Both the position numbers and the translations under genes were made by a program. The notes beneath the pieces are model-generated. The model saw only the letters and a list, made by a program, of their open reading frames with translations. It searched no databases and was not told where the DNA came from. DNA of 64,000 nucleotides from CALMEH01 sp964548225 (GTDB taxonomy: Bacteria > Acidobacteriota > Blastocatellia > Pyrinomonadales > Pyrinomonadaceae): NCBI GenBank assembly GCA_964548225.1, contig CAZJQP010000007.1, forward strand, positions 1-64,000, given 5' to 3'. Numbering within the stretch: the stretch's first letter is position 1; the number at the start of each line of letters is the position of its first letter. Below, piece by piece: positions 45,530 through 55,323 of the stretch.

Positions 45530-46063
45530 ATGTCTTATAAACCCAAATTTTGTAACGAATGCGGTGAAAATATTGAAAACACCGAACGTAAATTTTTGAG
45601 TTTCCGCCATTTCTGCGAACTTTGCGAAACACGGCACGGCGTTCACGATAAAACGCCTTGGGCAGTTGCCGCGTTTGGGATTTTTATCGGATTATTCGGT
45701 TTCGGAAACTATTTGCGAACGCCTGCGCCGGAAGCTACACCAGCACAATTTATCAGTCGGAATGCTCAAAATACGAGCAAACCCGAAAAAAACCAGACGA
45801 ATTCCGCCGAATCAAACACGAATACGAAAATCGAAAAACCTGTTATCAAATCTAATCAGGTGAGCGTTTCGACGGAAAAACCAACCACACGGCAAACGGA
45901 AACAGTTTCAAACACAGCAACCGAACCCGTGTATTTTTGCGGCGCGTCAACCAAAAAAGGAACGCCGTGTTCGCGTCGTGTCAAAGGCGGCGGTCGCTGT
46001 TGGCAACACGAAGGTCAGCCCGCAATGCTTCCGTCGGAAAAATTGTTGGCGGGCAATAAATAG
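45530..46063 (+). CDS. Zinc-ribbon membrane protein with C-terminal Cys/His knuckle
   Basis: A 177-residue protein. The N-terminus carries a four-cysteine zinc ribbon (C8, C11, C29, C32: FCNECGEN and HFCELCETRH), then one membrane helix (about 43-61). A disordered T/N/E/K-rich stretch follows, and a C-terminal knuckle FCGASTKKGTPCSRRVKGGG with RCWQHEG (C-x10-C-x8-C-x2-H). The function is unknown. Position between the CHAT gene and a kinase gene suggests a link with signalling. Confidence 0.6.
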   Translation: MSYKPKFCNECGENIENTERKFLSFRHFCELCETRHGVHDKTPWAVAAFGIFIGLFGFGNYLRTPAPEATPAQFISRNAQNTSKPEKNQTNSAESNTNTKIEKPVIKSNQVSVSTEKPTTRQTETVSNTATEPVYFCGASTKKGTPCSRRVKGGGRCWQHEGQPAMLPSEKLLAGNK

Positions 46064-46268
46064 TTTTTTCTACTTTTTTGCGGAAAATATTGAATTAAAC
46101 CCTGTGTTTTTCGAGTTTCTCGGTAATTTAAATTACCAATTACAAATTATTCGAGTTGCTCAGAGCGTCTTTAGTGCAACGGAAATTATAAGTTTAGAAT
46201 CTGTAGGTTGTAATAAATTATAAAAACAAAGTATTTAAAAAATTTTGTGAATTGATTTTAATAATAAG

Positions 46269-48275
46269 ATGAAAGTTTTAGCACCGAACACTTTATTACA
46301 AAACCGTTATTTAGTCGTGCATTTGATTGGCAAAGGCGGAATGGGCGAAGTTTATCTGGCGGTTGACCAAAGACTCGGCAGTGCGGTTGCGCTCAAGCGC
46401 ACCTTTTTTTCCGAAGACGAAATGCTCGGCAATGCTTTTGAACGCGAAGCGCGTATTTTAGGTCGTCTGCGACATCCGGTTTTGCCGAAGGTGAGCGATC
46501 ATTTTCTCGAAAACGGTAATCAGTATTTGGTGATGGAACATATTTCCGGCGACGATTTATCAAAGCGTCTGGAAATGACACAAAAACCTTTTCCGCTGTC
46601 GTGGGTTTTATTTTGGGCTGATCAATTGATGGACGCGCTCTGGTATCTGCATTCGCACGAACCACCGATTATTCACCGCGATATTAAACCGCAAAACTTA
46701 AAATTGACCGATGAAAATAATATAATCCTGCTTGATTTCGGTTTATCGAAAAGTAATATCGGCGAATCGCTTATCAGCCGCAACGTCAGCGCAGAGGGTT
46801 CGGGAAGTGTTGTCGGCTATACGCCGCATTATGCGCCGATGGAACAAATTCGCGGCACGGGAACAGGTCCGCGAAGCGATCTTTATTCGCTTTCGGCAAC
46901 GCTTTATCAATTATTAACAAACACTGTTCCGCCCGATGCTTTAACCCGTGCCGATTCGCTTCTGAACGGTTCGCCCGATCCGGTTAGACCGATAAATGAA
47001 GTCAATGCGGAAGTCAACAAAGCTATTTCGGACGTAATTATCAAAGGAATGGCAGTCAGCCAAGATTTGCGTTACACGAATGCCCGCGAAATGCAGAAGG
47101 ATTTGCGCGATGCTTACGCCCAGTTGCAAAAAGCAATGTCGGCAAATACCGTAGCATTTACTTTGCCTGAAAATAACACAAATGCTGCGCCGGAAAAAAC
47201 CGAACCTTTATTTTCAGTTCCGCCGGTTGCATCGCCCGATTTAATTACGGAAACAGAAGTGCCGAAAGTTTCGGCAATGCAGACCGAATCTTTGCCCGCC
47301 ATTCAAAGCGAACAACCTAATTTCGATGAAACTTTGCGTTATGACGGTGATATTCAGCAATTCGACGCAAAGCAATCGGACATTAAAACCGAAGTTTTTT
47401 CAGGCGGAATTTTACCTGTCGTAGAAGACGCAACTCCTTCGGTTTCCGATTCCGAACCTCAAGTCGAAGCTCCGCCGGCACAAAATTATTCACCCGAAGC
47501 AACAACGCCGCTGATTAAGTTTGACGGCGAAAATGTGGTTACGCCGCAACCGACTAATTTCGATTCAAAAGTCGAACCGCCGAAAGAAGAAGTGCCGGCA
47601 ACAGCAATGTATATGCCGTCTGATGATTCACAAGCGACTGATGTTACGCCTGTGCCAAGCTCCGGTATGACGGAAGATTTTTCGTTCACGCAGGACTTCA
47701 AGCAAGAAGAAATTCGTGAAGATTACAATTCACAACCTCAACCGGCGGCAGTTGCGGCAGTTGCGGCAGTTTCACCCGTAACAACCCAACCGCAAAAAAA
47801 ATCCGGCAACGGCAAAATTTTTGCAATTCTCGGCGTTCTGGGGTTACTTTTATTTTTAGGAATCGGTGCGGCAGGTTTCGGTTGGTGGTATCTTTACGGC
47901 GGAGGTTCAACAACAAAAACCGATCCGACTCCGACACCTGCGCCGTCTGTTTCTCCGTCGCCGACGGCTTCGCCCATTGACATTGTAACTGACACAAATT
48001 CAAACACGAATACCAATTCGGACACTAATACCGATGTCGCCAACACCAACAGCGACACCAACAGCGACACCAACAATATCGCCAACACCGATACGAAAAC
48101 AGATACAAAAACAGATATTGTCAAACCGACACCGACACAACAAGTTCGTGTAACACCAACACCGCAAATTGTTCGCGTTACGCCTACGCCGGTTAAAACG
48201 CAAGCGCAGGTTACGCCGGTTAAAACGCCGGCAAAGACACCGAAGAAAGACGATTCGACGAAGATTCTTCAGTAG
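46269..48275 (+). CDS. Membrane Ser/Thr protein kinase with N/T-rich tail
   Basis: A 668-residue Hanks-type kinase of another lineage than the two on the minus strand. Glycine loop GKGGMGEVY (21-29), K43, IIHRDIKPQN (134-143), DFG (156-158), then a normal SPEQ equivalent APMEQ. After the kinase domain (about 14-280) comes a long acidic, proline-rich linker, one membrane helix (about 519-545) and an outer tail of N/T/D repeats and PTP/VTP repeats. The tail has no folded sensor and may span the cell wall. A TPR gene follows 21 bases later. No strong ribosome site. Confidence 0.92.
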   Translation: MKVLAPNTLLQNRYLVVHLIGKGGMGEVYLAVDQRLGSAVALKRTFFSEDEMLGNAFEREARILGRLRHPVLPKVSDHFLENGNQYLVMEHISGDDLSKRLEMTQKPFPLSWVLFWADQLMDALWYLHSHEPPIIHRDIKPQNLKLTDENNIILLDFGLSKSNIGESLISRNVSAEGSGSVVGYTPHYAPMEQIRGTGTGPRSDLYSLSATLYQLLTNTVPPDALTRADSLLNGSPDPVRPINEVNAEVNKAISDVIIKGMAVSQDLRYTNAREMQKDLRDAYAQLQKAMSANTVAFTLPENNTNAAPEKTEPLFSVPPVASPDLITETEVPKVSAMQTESLPAIQSEQPNFDETLRYDGDIQQFDAKQSDIKTEVFSGGILPVVEDATPSVSDSEPQVEAPPAQNYSPEATTPLIKFDGENVVTPQPTNFDSKVEPPKEEVPATAMYMPSDDSQATDVTPVPSSGMTEDFSFTQDFKQEEIREDYNSQPQPAAVAAVAAVSPVTTQPQKKSGNGKIFAILGVLGLLLFLGIGAAGFGWWYLYGGGSTTKTDPTPTPAPSVSPSPTASPIDIVTDTNSNTNTNSDTNTDVANTNSDTNSDTNNIANTDTKTDTKTDIVKPTPTQQVRVTPTPQIVRVTPTPVKTQAQVTPVKTPAKTPKKDDSTKILQ

Positions 48276-48296
48276 TTTTTTTTAGGAGATAGTTAG

Positions 48297-49676
48297 ATGA
48301 AAAGAAAATTTTTTATTGGATTTATGACAGCATTTTTTTTGCTGACGATTTTTTCTTTCGCACCGAATGAAGTGTTTGCCCAACCCAAAAAGGCAAAGAA
48401 ATTGGTTGCGGACGGCGATAAATTGTTTCGACAACAAAATTATCAAGGCGCGATTGAAAAATACGCCGAAGCCATCGTCATTGCCCCGAAATATGCCGAC
48501 GCTTATTTCTGGAAAGGCACTTCGCATTATTATCTCGAACAATACGAACAAGGTATCAAAGATTTATCGAGTGCTTTAACGCTCGGATATAGGAAACCTC
48601 TGGAAATTTATAAACTTCGCGGCTATATGAATTTGCAACAGCAAAACTATGATGCCGCAGTCATTGATGCCACCGAAGCCTCGAAAATCGAACCGTCAAA
48701 CATCGTTTTCGTAATGGCTTTGGGCGAAGCATATCTTGGTAAAAAAGATTGGGAAAATGCGATTGCGACCTATAAACGCGCTTCGCAATTAGCCCCGCAA
48801 AACGGCGACATTCTGTATTTTATAGCATATGCTCACAGCCAATCGGGAAATATAAAAGAACAAGGCACATCTGCCGCCGATGCCATTAAAAAAGGCACAC
48901 GCTATGTCGGCGAAGCCTATTTTTTATACGGCGACGCACAACAAAGAGCAAAAAATCAAGAAGAAGCGATTCAGGCTTTTGAACGCTCACTCAGCGCAAA
49001 ACCTGATATTTACGCTACTTACAGCTTGCTTTCCGAACTTTACCGTAACCAAGGACGTTTTCAAGACGCGATTGCCACTATGCTCAAAGGATTGCAAAAT
49101 TTCCCGAACGACGGTGGTTTATATGTCAATCTGACGTGGTATTATTCGTTGGCTGACAAACACGTTGACGCTATCCAAGCCGGACAAAACGCCGTAAAAT
49201 ACGCGCCGAATAACGCCACCGGCTATACCAATCTCTGCCGTGCCTATAACGACACGAAACAATACAGTTCGGCAATTGAAACCTGCAACAAAGCTCTGGC
49301 AATTTTGCCCGATGACGGCGAAACGAACTTTTATCTTGGACGCGCTTACAGTTTTTTGAACCGTGAAGACACAGCCAAAAAATATTATGCCAAAGCCGTT
49401 ACGGGTTTGATTAAATTCACCAATGAAAATCCCGATTATTCGGATGGTTACTATCTTTTGGGCAATGCTTATTTTACAACGGGCAACCGCGACAAAGCCA
49501 TCGAAGCCTATCGTAAATGTCTCGAACTAAGTCCGCGTTTTTCAAAAGCCAAAGTCAATCTCGGCTACATCTATTTTCTGAAAGGCGACACAAAAGCCGC
49601 ACGTCAGCAATACGATGAACTGAAAACATTCGATAATCTCAATGCCGAAAGATTAAAGCAATTAATGGAACAGTAA
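48297..49676 (+). CDS. Exported TPR protein
   Basis: A 459-residue protein with a signal peptide (FFIGFMTAFFLLTIFSFA, cleaved near residue 29) and about eleven TPR units (GDKLFRQQNYQGAIEKYAEA, GEAYLGKKDWENAIATYKRA, GNAYFTTGNRDKAIEAYRKC). A good ribosome site (TTAGGAGA) and a 21-base gap to the kinase gene imply one operon; it may be a periplasmic partner of that kinase. No enzyme motif. A terminator follows. Confidence 0.85.
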   Translation: MKRKFFIGFMTAFFLLTIFSFAPNEVFAQPKKAKKLVADGDKLFRQQNYQGAIEKYAEAIVIAPKYADAYFWKGTSHYYLEQYEQGIKDLSSALTLGYRKPLEIYKLRGYMNLQQQNYDAAVIDATEASKIEPSNIVFVMALGEAYLGKKDWENAIATYKRASQLAPQNGDILYFIAYAHSQSGNIKEQGTSAADAIKKGTRYVGEAYFLYGDAQQRAKNQEEAIQAFERSLSAKPDIYATYSLLSELYRNQGRFQDAIATMLKGLQNFPNDGGLYVNLTWYYSLADKHVDAIQAGQNAVKYAPNNATGYTNLCRAYNDTKQYSSAIETCNKALAILPDDGETNFYLGRAYSFLNREDTAKKYYAKAVTGLIKFTNENPDYSDGYYLLGNAYFTTGNRDKAIEAYRKCLELSPRFSKAKVNLGYIYFLKGDTKAARQQYDELKTFDNLNAERLKQLMEQ

Positions 49677-49691
49677 AGCTGATAAAAAATA

Positions 49692-49731
49692 AAGAAGTGG
49701 TCAGGAAATTTTCCCGACCACTTCTTTTTTA
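49692..49731 (+). terminator. Intrinsic terminator of the kinase/TPR operon
   Basis: AAGAAGTGGTC / GACCACTTCTT with TTTTTATT after it. Its end overlaps the stop codon of the minus-strand VCBS remnant. Confidence 0.85.
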
Positions 49732-49843
49732 TTGAGGCACAAAAGCATTCTGCGTTGGAATATCCGTCGAAATTCCAAACTGCAATGCTCCGAATCCTGC
49801 TGTTGAGCGTAGCTGATACCAAATCCCCGTTGATGGACGGAGA
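49729..49843 (-). pseudogene. Remnant of a VCBS-type C-terminus
   Basis: On the minus strand about 36 codons read RPSTGIWYQLRSTAGFGALQ and then GISTDIPTQNAFVPQ before a stop. This matches the last module of the 1052-residue VCBS protein (FRPTSQTWFINRSTSG, FGINGDLPTPNAFVP). Upstream on that strand, where the rest of the gene should be, lies 21-bp array 2. The gene seems to have been lost and replaced except for its last 36 codons. Confidence 0.75.
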
Positions 49844-49851
49844 GAAGTTTC

Positions 49852-50124
49852 GGGACTTCCCGCAAAGGTTTCGGGACTTCCCGCAAAGGTTTTGGGATTT
49901 CCCGCAAAGGTTTTGGGACTTCCCGCGCAAGTTTTGGGACTTCCCGCAGAAGTTCTGGGAAGTCCCGCGCAAGTTCTGGGAAGTCCCACGCAAATTGCGG
50001 GAAGTCCCACGCAAGTTGCGGGAAGTCCCACACAAGTTGTGGGAACTCCCGCAAAGGTTTTGAGAAGTCCCACGCAAGTTGCGGGAAGTCCCGCACAAGT
50101 TGCGGGAAGTCCCGCAGAAGTGTA
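49852..50124. repeat. 21-bp array 2: 13 units in exact register
   Basis: Thirteen units start at 49852, 49873, 49894 and so on to 50104 with no indels. Each holds GGGACTTCCC or its reverse complement GGGAAGTCCC (with a few variants) followed by CGCAAAGGTTT- or CGCAAGTT-like ends. The early units use the first orientation and the later ones mostly the second. There are no spacers. Every frame is open, which is an artefact of the period. Confidence 0.9.
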
Positions 50125-50297
50125 TTTCTTCACTTTTTCACGCGCAATCTTGCTAATCGCTTTTTTGTAATATAAATTTAATTCATACTTGTTCGTCGTT
50201 AGCCGTTAGTGATTCGTTGCTAAAACTTCCCTTCTTTTGCAGCTAACAATGAACAACTATCCAATAAATAAATTAAAAAGGAGAATTTTGCCGAACT

Positions 50298-52403
50298 ATG
50301 AAAGCATTTACGACTGAAAACATCAGAAATCTGGCTGTCATTGGACACGGCGACGCGGGTAAAACTCAATTAACGAGTTCTTTGCTTCACGTTGCCGGTG
50401 CAACGACTCGTTGGGGGAAAGTTGACGAAGGAACGACCGTAACCGATTACGAAGAAGATTCGATTGAGAGAAAGGTTTCGCTCAATAACAACTTCGCACA
50501 TCTCGAATATAAAGACACGAAAATCAATCTGATAGATACACCCGGTTATGCGGCGTTTGTTTCGCACGCTCGTCCGGCGTTGCGTGTGGCTGATTGCGCT
50601 TTGGTTGTGGTTGACGGCGTGAAAGGCATCGAAGTTCAGACGGAAAAGACTTGGTCTTATGCAAATGAGTTTCTTTTGCCGCGTTTTATGATCATCAATA
50701 AGCTCGATAAAGAACATGCTGATTTCGGACACGCACTTGATACGGCGACGGAATCATTTGCACGTTCGATTGTGCCTTTTACTTTGCCGATTGGTGCGGA
50801 AGCAAACTTCAAAGGCGTGGTTGATGTCGTGCATCAAAAGGCATATGAATTCGATGCCAACGGAAAGGCGAAAGAAATTCCGATTCCCGAAACAGGACGC
50901 GACGTTTTTGATTCGACACGCGAAAGAATTATCGAATTAGTTGCCGAATCGGACGATGATTTGATGGAAAAATATTTTGAAAACGGCACTTTGGACGAAG
51001 AAGATATTTATCCGAACTTGGCAAAAGCGATTGCGAAGAGCAAACTTTGCCCCGTTTATGCAGTTTCGGCAAACAATCTCGTCGGACTTTCGATTTTGCT
51101 TGATCATTTGGTTGAATTTGCGCCGAATCCGGCAACGCACGAAGCCGAATACGGTTTTGCCAATCCCGAAGGCGCAGGCGACCGACTGCAACGTAAATAT
51201 TCAAACGATGAACCCTTCAGCGCGTATGTTTTTCGCACGATTGCCGACCCGTTTGCCGGAAGAATCAACGTCATGAAAATCGTTTCCGGCAAAGTTTCGG
51301 CGGACGCGACGGTTTTTAATTCAACCCGCGACACGGCAGAGCGACTTGGCGCGTTGCACGTTATCAGCGGCAAGACTTTGGATAAAGTTCAAGAAGCGCA
51401 AACCGGCGATATTATTGCGGTCGTGAAGCTCAAAGAAACGCAAACCGGCGACACGCTTTGCGATAAAGCGAACGCCATTTGTTATCCCGCAGTTCAATAT
51501 CCCGAAGCCGCAATTGCCTTTGCGATTGAGCCGAAATCACGCGCCGACGAAGAAAAAATCTCGGTTGCTTTGCACAAAATCTTGGAAGAAGATCCAAGTT
51601 TGCATTTTGAACGTGATGCTCAAACGAAAGAATTTATTCTTTCCGGCTCAGGACAATTACATATCGAAACGGTGGTGGACAAATTACACAAAAGGTATCA
51701 CGTCGAAGTCGCGCTTCATCCGCCGAAAGTTCCGTATAAAGAAACAATTACAGCACAAGTTGAAGTTCAGGGCAGACATAAAAAGCAATCCGGCGGCAGA
51801 GGTCAATTCGGCGATTGCAAATGTATCTTTGAACCGCTTGAACGTGGCGGCGGATTTGAATGGGTTGACAAAATTTTCGGCGGGGCTGTTCCGCAAAACT
51901 TCCGACCTGCCATTGAAAAAGGAATAATCGAAGCCGCCGCCGCCGGAGCTATTGCCGGTTATCCTTTAGTTGACTTCAAAGTTACGCTGATTGACGGTTC
52001 ATATCATACAGTTGACTCGGACGAACATTCTTTTCGCGCCGCCGGACGCAAAGCCTTTCGCGCCGCGATGGAAAAAGCCCGTCCAACTCTTTTAGAGCCG
52101 ATTATGGACGTTGAAGTTTTCTGTCCGCAAGAAGTTTCGGGCGATATTATGGGCGATCTTAATTCCCGACGCGGCAGAGTTCAAGGAATGGATATGCGCG
52201 GCAAACAACAAGTCATCAAAGCGCAAGTTCCATTGTCGGAAATGCTCGATTATCAATCGAAGCTCAACTCCGTAACGCAAGCGCGTGGAAGTTACCATAT
52301 GCAATTTTCGCATTATGACCCGCTTCCGCATAATTTATCGGATAAAGTCATCCAAGAAGCCAAAGATTCCGGCAGAATCCGCGCTCACGATGACGATGAA
52401 TAA
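50298..52403 (+). CDS. Elongation factor G-like GTPase
   Basis: A 701-residue protein with all five EF-G domains. The P-loop reads GHGDAGKTQL in place of GHVDHGKTT, the G3 is DTPGYAAF and G4 is NKLD. This form belongs to the EF-G-like paralogs (EF-G2 type) and is not the canonical fusA of the str operon; rpsL, rpsG and tuf are not nearby. Its role in translation is uncertain; paralogs act in special conditions or recycling. The ribosome site (AAAGGAGAA) is good. A 21-bp-unit array follows 3 bases after the stop. Confidence 0.9.
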   Translation: MKAFTTENIRNLAVIGHGDAGKTQLTSSLLHVAGATTRWGKVDEGTTVTDYEEDSIERKVSLNNNFAHLEYKDTKINLIDTPGYAAFVSHARPALRVADCALVVVDGVKGIEVQTEKTWSYANEFLLPRFMIINKLDKEHADFGHALDTATESFARSIVPFTLPIGAEANFKGVVDVVHQKAYEFDANGKAKEIPIPETGRDVFDSTRERIIELVAESDDDLMEKYFENGTLDEEDIYPNLAKAIAKSKLCPVYAVSANNLVGLSILLDHLVEFAPNPATHEAEYGFANPEGAGDRLQRKYSNDEPFSAYVFRTIADPFAGRINVMKIVSGKVSADATVFNSTRDTAERLGALHVISGKTLDKVQEAQTGDIIAVVKLKETQTGDTLCDKANAICYPAVQYPEAAIAFAIEPKSRADEEKISVALHKILEEDPSLHFERDAQTKEFILSGSGQLHIETVVDKLHKRYHVEVALHPPKVPYKETITAQVEVQGRHKKQSGGRGQFGDCKCIFEPLERGGGFEWVDKIFGGAVPQNFRPAIEKGIIEAAAAGAIAGYPLVDFKVTLIDGSYHTVDSDEHSFRAAGRKAFRAAMEKARPTLLEPIMDVEVFCPQEVSGDIMGDLNSRRGRVQGMDMRGKQQVIKAQVPLSEMLDYQSKLNSVTQARGSYHMQFSHYDPLPHNLSDKVIQEAKDSGRIRAHDDDE

Positions 52404-52406
52404 CCA

Positions 52407-52699
52407 AAACGGCAGAAACACGCACGTTAGTAAGTGTGTTTGCTCCAAAACGGCAGAAACACGCACGTTAGTAAGTGTGTTTTTGCTGAATTTTTAGCTA
52501 ACACCCTCGCTCACGCTCAGGTTTCTGCCTAAAATTGCAGAAACACGCACGTTAGTAAGTGTGTTTTGCTCCAAAATTGCCGAAACACGCACGTTAGTAA
52601 GTGTGTTTTCCCCGAATTTTTAGCTAACACACTCCCTAACGGTCGTGTTTCTGCCGAAAATTGCAGAGACGCGCACGTTAGTAAGTGTGTTTTGCTCCA
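52407..52699. repeat. 21-bp array B: 14 units (42-bp A/B repeats)
   Basis: Alternating half-units A (with GCAGAAACACGCACG) and B (TTAGTAAGTGTGTTTTGCTC) repeat every 42 bases, and B is an imperfect inverted copy of A. Two inverted A/B pairs sit at about 52490-52531 and 52616-52657, in register. Only one base is missing over 14 units. The array begins just after the EF-G-like stop codon. Confidence 0.9.
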
Positions 52700-52705
52700 A
52701 AAAAG

Positions 52706-52750
52706 GAAAATGATTTGTCCTGATTGTCGCCAAATCATTTTCTTTTTTCA
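52706..52750 (+). terminator. Intrinsic terminator after the EF-G-like gene and array B
   Basis: GAAAATGATTTG / CAAATCATTTTC followed by TTTTTT. The array would thus be transcribed with the EF-G-like gene. Confidence 0.75.
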
Positions 52751-52835
52751 TTTTATTGTCGGGACTGTAATATTTAGTAAATTTTCGGTAATATTTTCTT
52801 AATTTCTCTCAACGCCAAAGGGCAGATTTTCCTAT

Positions 52836-55151
52836 ATGAAACGCAAATCTCCGGCGAAGTTTCGCAAACCTAAAAAAAAGTTGAAGGCGATTGCCAATCC
52901 GCCCGCACCGATTGAGGATTTATCGGTTGAAATCGTCGAAATTCCTTTTACGGTTGAAGCCGAACCGAAAGAAACTGATTGGGAAAACTGTTTCGGATTC
53001 GGTTTGGAACTTTTTGAGGAAGGAAATTTTGCGGCGGCAAAGGATTTATTTCTCGAATCTGCCGAAGCGCGTCCGCGATATGCGCCGACTTTCAATTATT
53101 TAGGGCTGATTTACCAAAAACTTGACTTTCCGCCTGAAGAAATTATCAAAGCCTTTCGCCAATCCATCAAAATCAACAAACAATATCTTCCGGCTTATCT
53201 AAATTTAGGTTTTTTTCTTGAAAAAGTTCTCAATAATTATGATGAAGCGGAAAAAATTTTTCGGAGAATTATCGAACTCGATCCCAAAAATCACCGCACT
53301 TTTAACACTTTGGGAAATCTTTTGGCGAAACATTCCAACCGCCGCGCCGAAGCTGAGAGTTTTTTTAGAAAATCTCTCGAAATCGCTCCGAACTATGCCA
53401 CAACTTACGTTAATTTGGGTTTATTGATTGGCAAAAATCCGAATCGTTTAGATGAAGCCGAAGAAATGTTTCGGCAAGCTCTCGAACATTCTTCTTATTA
53501 TCCCGAAGTTTATCGGCATTTGGCACATACTGTTGCCCAAAATCCCGAACGGCTCGACGAAGCGGAGGAATTGCTTCGCAAAGCCATCTATTTCTCGCCC
53601 GATTATTCGTTAAATTATACCGAATTGGCGCGGCTTCTTAGCAAAGATGAGACACGCCGCGACGAAACTGAAGATTTATACCGGCAAGCGATTGAAATTT
53701 CGCCTGATTATTACAAAAATTATGCCGAACTTGCTTTTTTTATTGCCAAAGATAAAAACCGCATTAAAGAAGCCGAAGAAATTCTGCGCCAATCGCTCGA
53801 AAGATTTCCGCAATCTTCACAATTAAATAAAAGTTTGGCGACGTTGTTGGAAATGCAGTATAACAACAGGGAGAAAACCGCCGATGTTTTGCGGGAAATT
53901 ATCGAAAAACAGCCCGATTCTTCAGAAAATTATCAATTGTTGTTAAGGCAAATACCGAGAAAGCCGGAAAATTTCGATAAATTTGAAGCTATTTTTCGCC
54001 GCGCCGTCGAACTTTACCCTGAAAACATCAATTATCATTTAAATTTATCAATCTTGCTTGCCAAAAAAGGCAAAAAAATGGCGGAAGCCGCCGACGTTTT
54101 GCGTGAAACCATCAAACTTTTTCCGCAAAATGCCAAAGCTCACGCTTTTTTGGCGTATCATCTGCGTAAAAATGTCGAAAAATACGCCGAAGCTGAAAGT
54201 CTTTTCAGAAAAGCTCTCGAACTCGAACCGAATTTTTATTTTGCCAAGTTTCGGCTTGCCAATTTAATCAGCCAACATCCCGAAAATTACGCCGAAGCCG
54301 AGAAACTTTATCTCGAATCAATCAAGACTTTGCCCGATTATCCCGATGCTTATTATTCTCTTCTGAATTTATATGCAAAACAAAAGGGCAAAGAAGCCGA
54401 AGCCGAAAAAGTGATGTTTCAATTGATTGAAAAAGACAAAGGATCAAGCAAGGTTTATCTCAAACTTTTGGAAACTCTCAAAAACAGAAACGCTCCGGCT
54501 GAAGAAATCGAATATATTTTGGAGAAAACTATCAATAAATTTCTGAATGATGCCGAAATTTTCAATCGGTTGATAAATTTAATGATAAAGCTGGGCGCAA
54601 CAGAAGCGGACATTGCCGAAATCTATCGAAAAGCCATTGATTTGGAAACAAAAAGCCACGAAATTTATGTAAAATCCGCCCATTTTTTTCTTGAAAAAAA
54701 CGCTCCTTTGGCGGAAATCGAAGAAATTTGTCTGAAAGGCATCGAACTTTTTGAAGGAAAGCCCGATTTATATCTAATTTTATGCAAAATCGCCCATCAG
54801 CAAAAAAATTATAAAATGGCGTTGCAAAAACTTCTGGAATTTCTCGAAACCGACACCTCAAAATTCGAGATTTTTATCCTGACAGCCTTCATCTGCAAAA
54901 TTTTAGGCAAGAAAAAAGCCTTAGAACAATTCTTGACCAAAGCCGAAAACTCCACTTCCGCCAACGCAAGTTTCAATCGCGCAATGCTTTCCGCACTCAA
55001 AGAAGATACCGAAGCGGTTTTGGAAAATCTAACCAACACCGAAATTAATAAAACCACGCTAAAATTTCTTATTTTCATCAATCCGGTTTTCGATTTCCTC
55101 AAAGACAACCCGAAATTCAAAGAATTTATCGGCGAACCCCAAGCCAAATAA
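52836..55151 (+). CDS. Large cytoplasmic TPR protein
   Basis: A 771-residue protein with a basic N-terminus, no signal peptide, and about seventeen TPR-like units (NYDEAEKIFRRIIELDPKN, NRLDEAEEMFRQALEHSSYY, KYAEAESLFRKALELEPNF). No enzyme domain. It is probably a scaffold. Notably, it is bracketed on both sides by arrays of the same 42-bp repeat family. Its promoter should lie in the 85 bases after the terminator at 52750. Confidence 0.85.
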   Translation: MKRKSPAKFRKPKKKLKAIANPPAPIEDLSVEIVEIPFTVEAEPKETDWENCFGFGLELFEEGNFAAAKDLFLESAEARPRYAPTFNYLGLIYQKLDFPPEEIIKAFRQSIKINKQYLPAYLNLGFFLEKVLNNYDEAEKIFRRIIELDPKNHRTFNTLGNLLAKHSNRRAEAESFFRKSLEIAPNYATTYVNLGLLIGKNPNRLDEAEEMFRQALEHSSYYPEVYRHLAHTVAQNPERLDEAEELLRKAIYFSPDYSLNYTELARLLSKDETRRDETEDLYRQAIEISPDYYKNYAELAFFIAKDKNRIKEAEEILRQSLERFPQSSQLNKSLATLLEMQYNNREKTADVLREIIEKQPDSSENYQLLLRQIPRKPENFDKFEAIFRRAVELYPENINYHLNLSILLAKKGKKMAEAADVLRETIKLFPQNAKAHAFLAYHLRKNVEKYAEAESLFRKALELEPNFYFAKFRLANLISQHPENYAEAEKLYLESIKTLPDYPDAYYSLLNLYAKQKGKEAEAEKVMFQLIEKDKGSSKVYLKLLETLKNRNAPAEEIEYILEKTINKFLNDAEIFNRLINLMIKLGATEADIAEIYRKAIDLETKSHEIYVKSAHFFLEKNAPLAEIEEICLKGIELFEGKPDLYLILCKIAHQQKNYKMALQKLLEFLETDTSKFEIFILTAFICKILGKKKALEQFLTKAENSTSANASFNRAMLSALKEDTEAVLENLTNTEINKTTLKFLIFINPVFDFLKDNPKFKEFIGEPQAK

Positions 55152-55153
55152 CC

Positions 55154-55321
55154 AAAATCGCCGAAACACGCACGTTAGTAAGTGTGTTTTCCTCTAAAAC
55201 GGCAGAAACACGCACGTTAGTAAGTGTGTTTTAGCCGAATCTTTAGCAAACACACTCCCTAACGGTCGTGTTTCTGCCGAAAATTGCCGAAACACGCACG
55301 TTAGTAAGTGTGTTTTTCCTA
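55154..55321. repeat. 21-bp array C: 8 units, same family as array B
   Basis: A and B half-units as in array B, with one inverted pair at 55238-55279, all in 21-bp register. It starts two bases after the stop codon of the TPR gene. Confidence 0.9.
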
Positions 55322-55323
55322 AG

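Noticed and set aside
46064..46268. tRNA or small RNA between the zinc-ribbon and kinase genes
   Set aside because: AT-rich sequence with no stable fold or tRNA consensus; probably promoter region only.
49755..50133. Open frames through array 2 on both strands
   Set aside because: Same artefact of a repeat period divisible by three. Only the 36-codon VCBS-like end on the minus strand has support.
50298..52403. Canonical fusA
   Set aside because: The P-loop is GHGDAGKTQL and no str-operon genes are adjacent, so it is better called EF-G-like.
52501..52560. Array B inverted units as a terminator of the EF-G-like gene
   Set aside because: They lack a U-run, whereas a proper terminator is found at 52706-52750.
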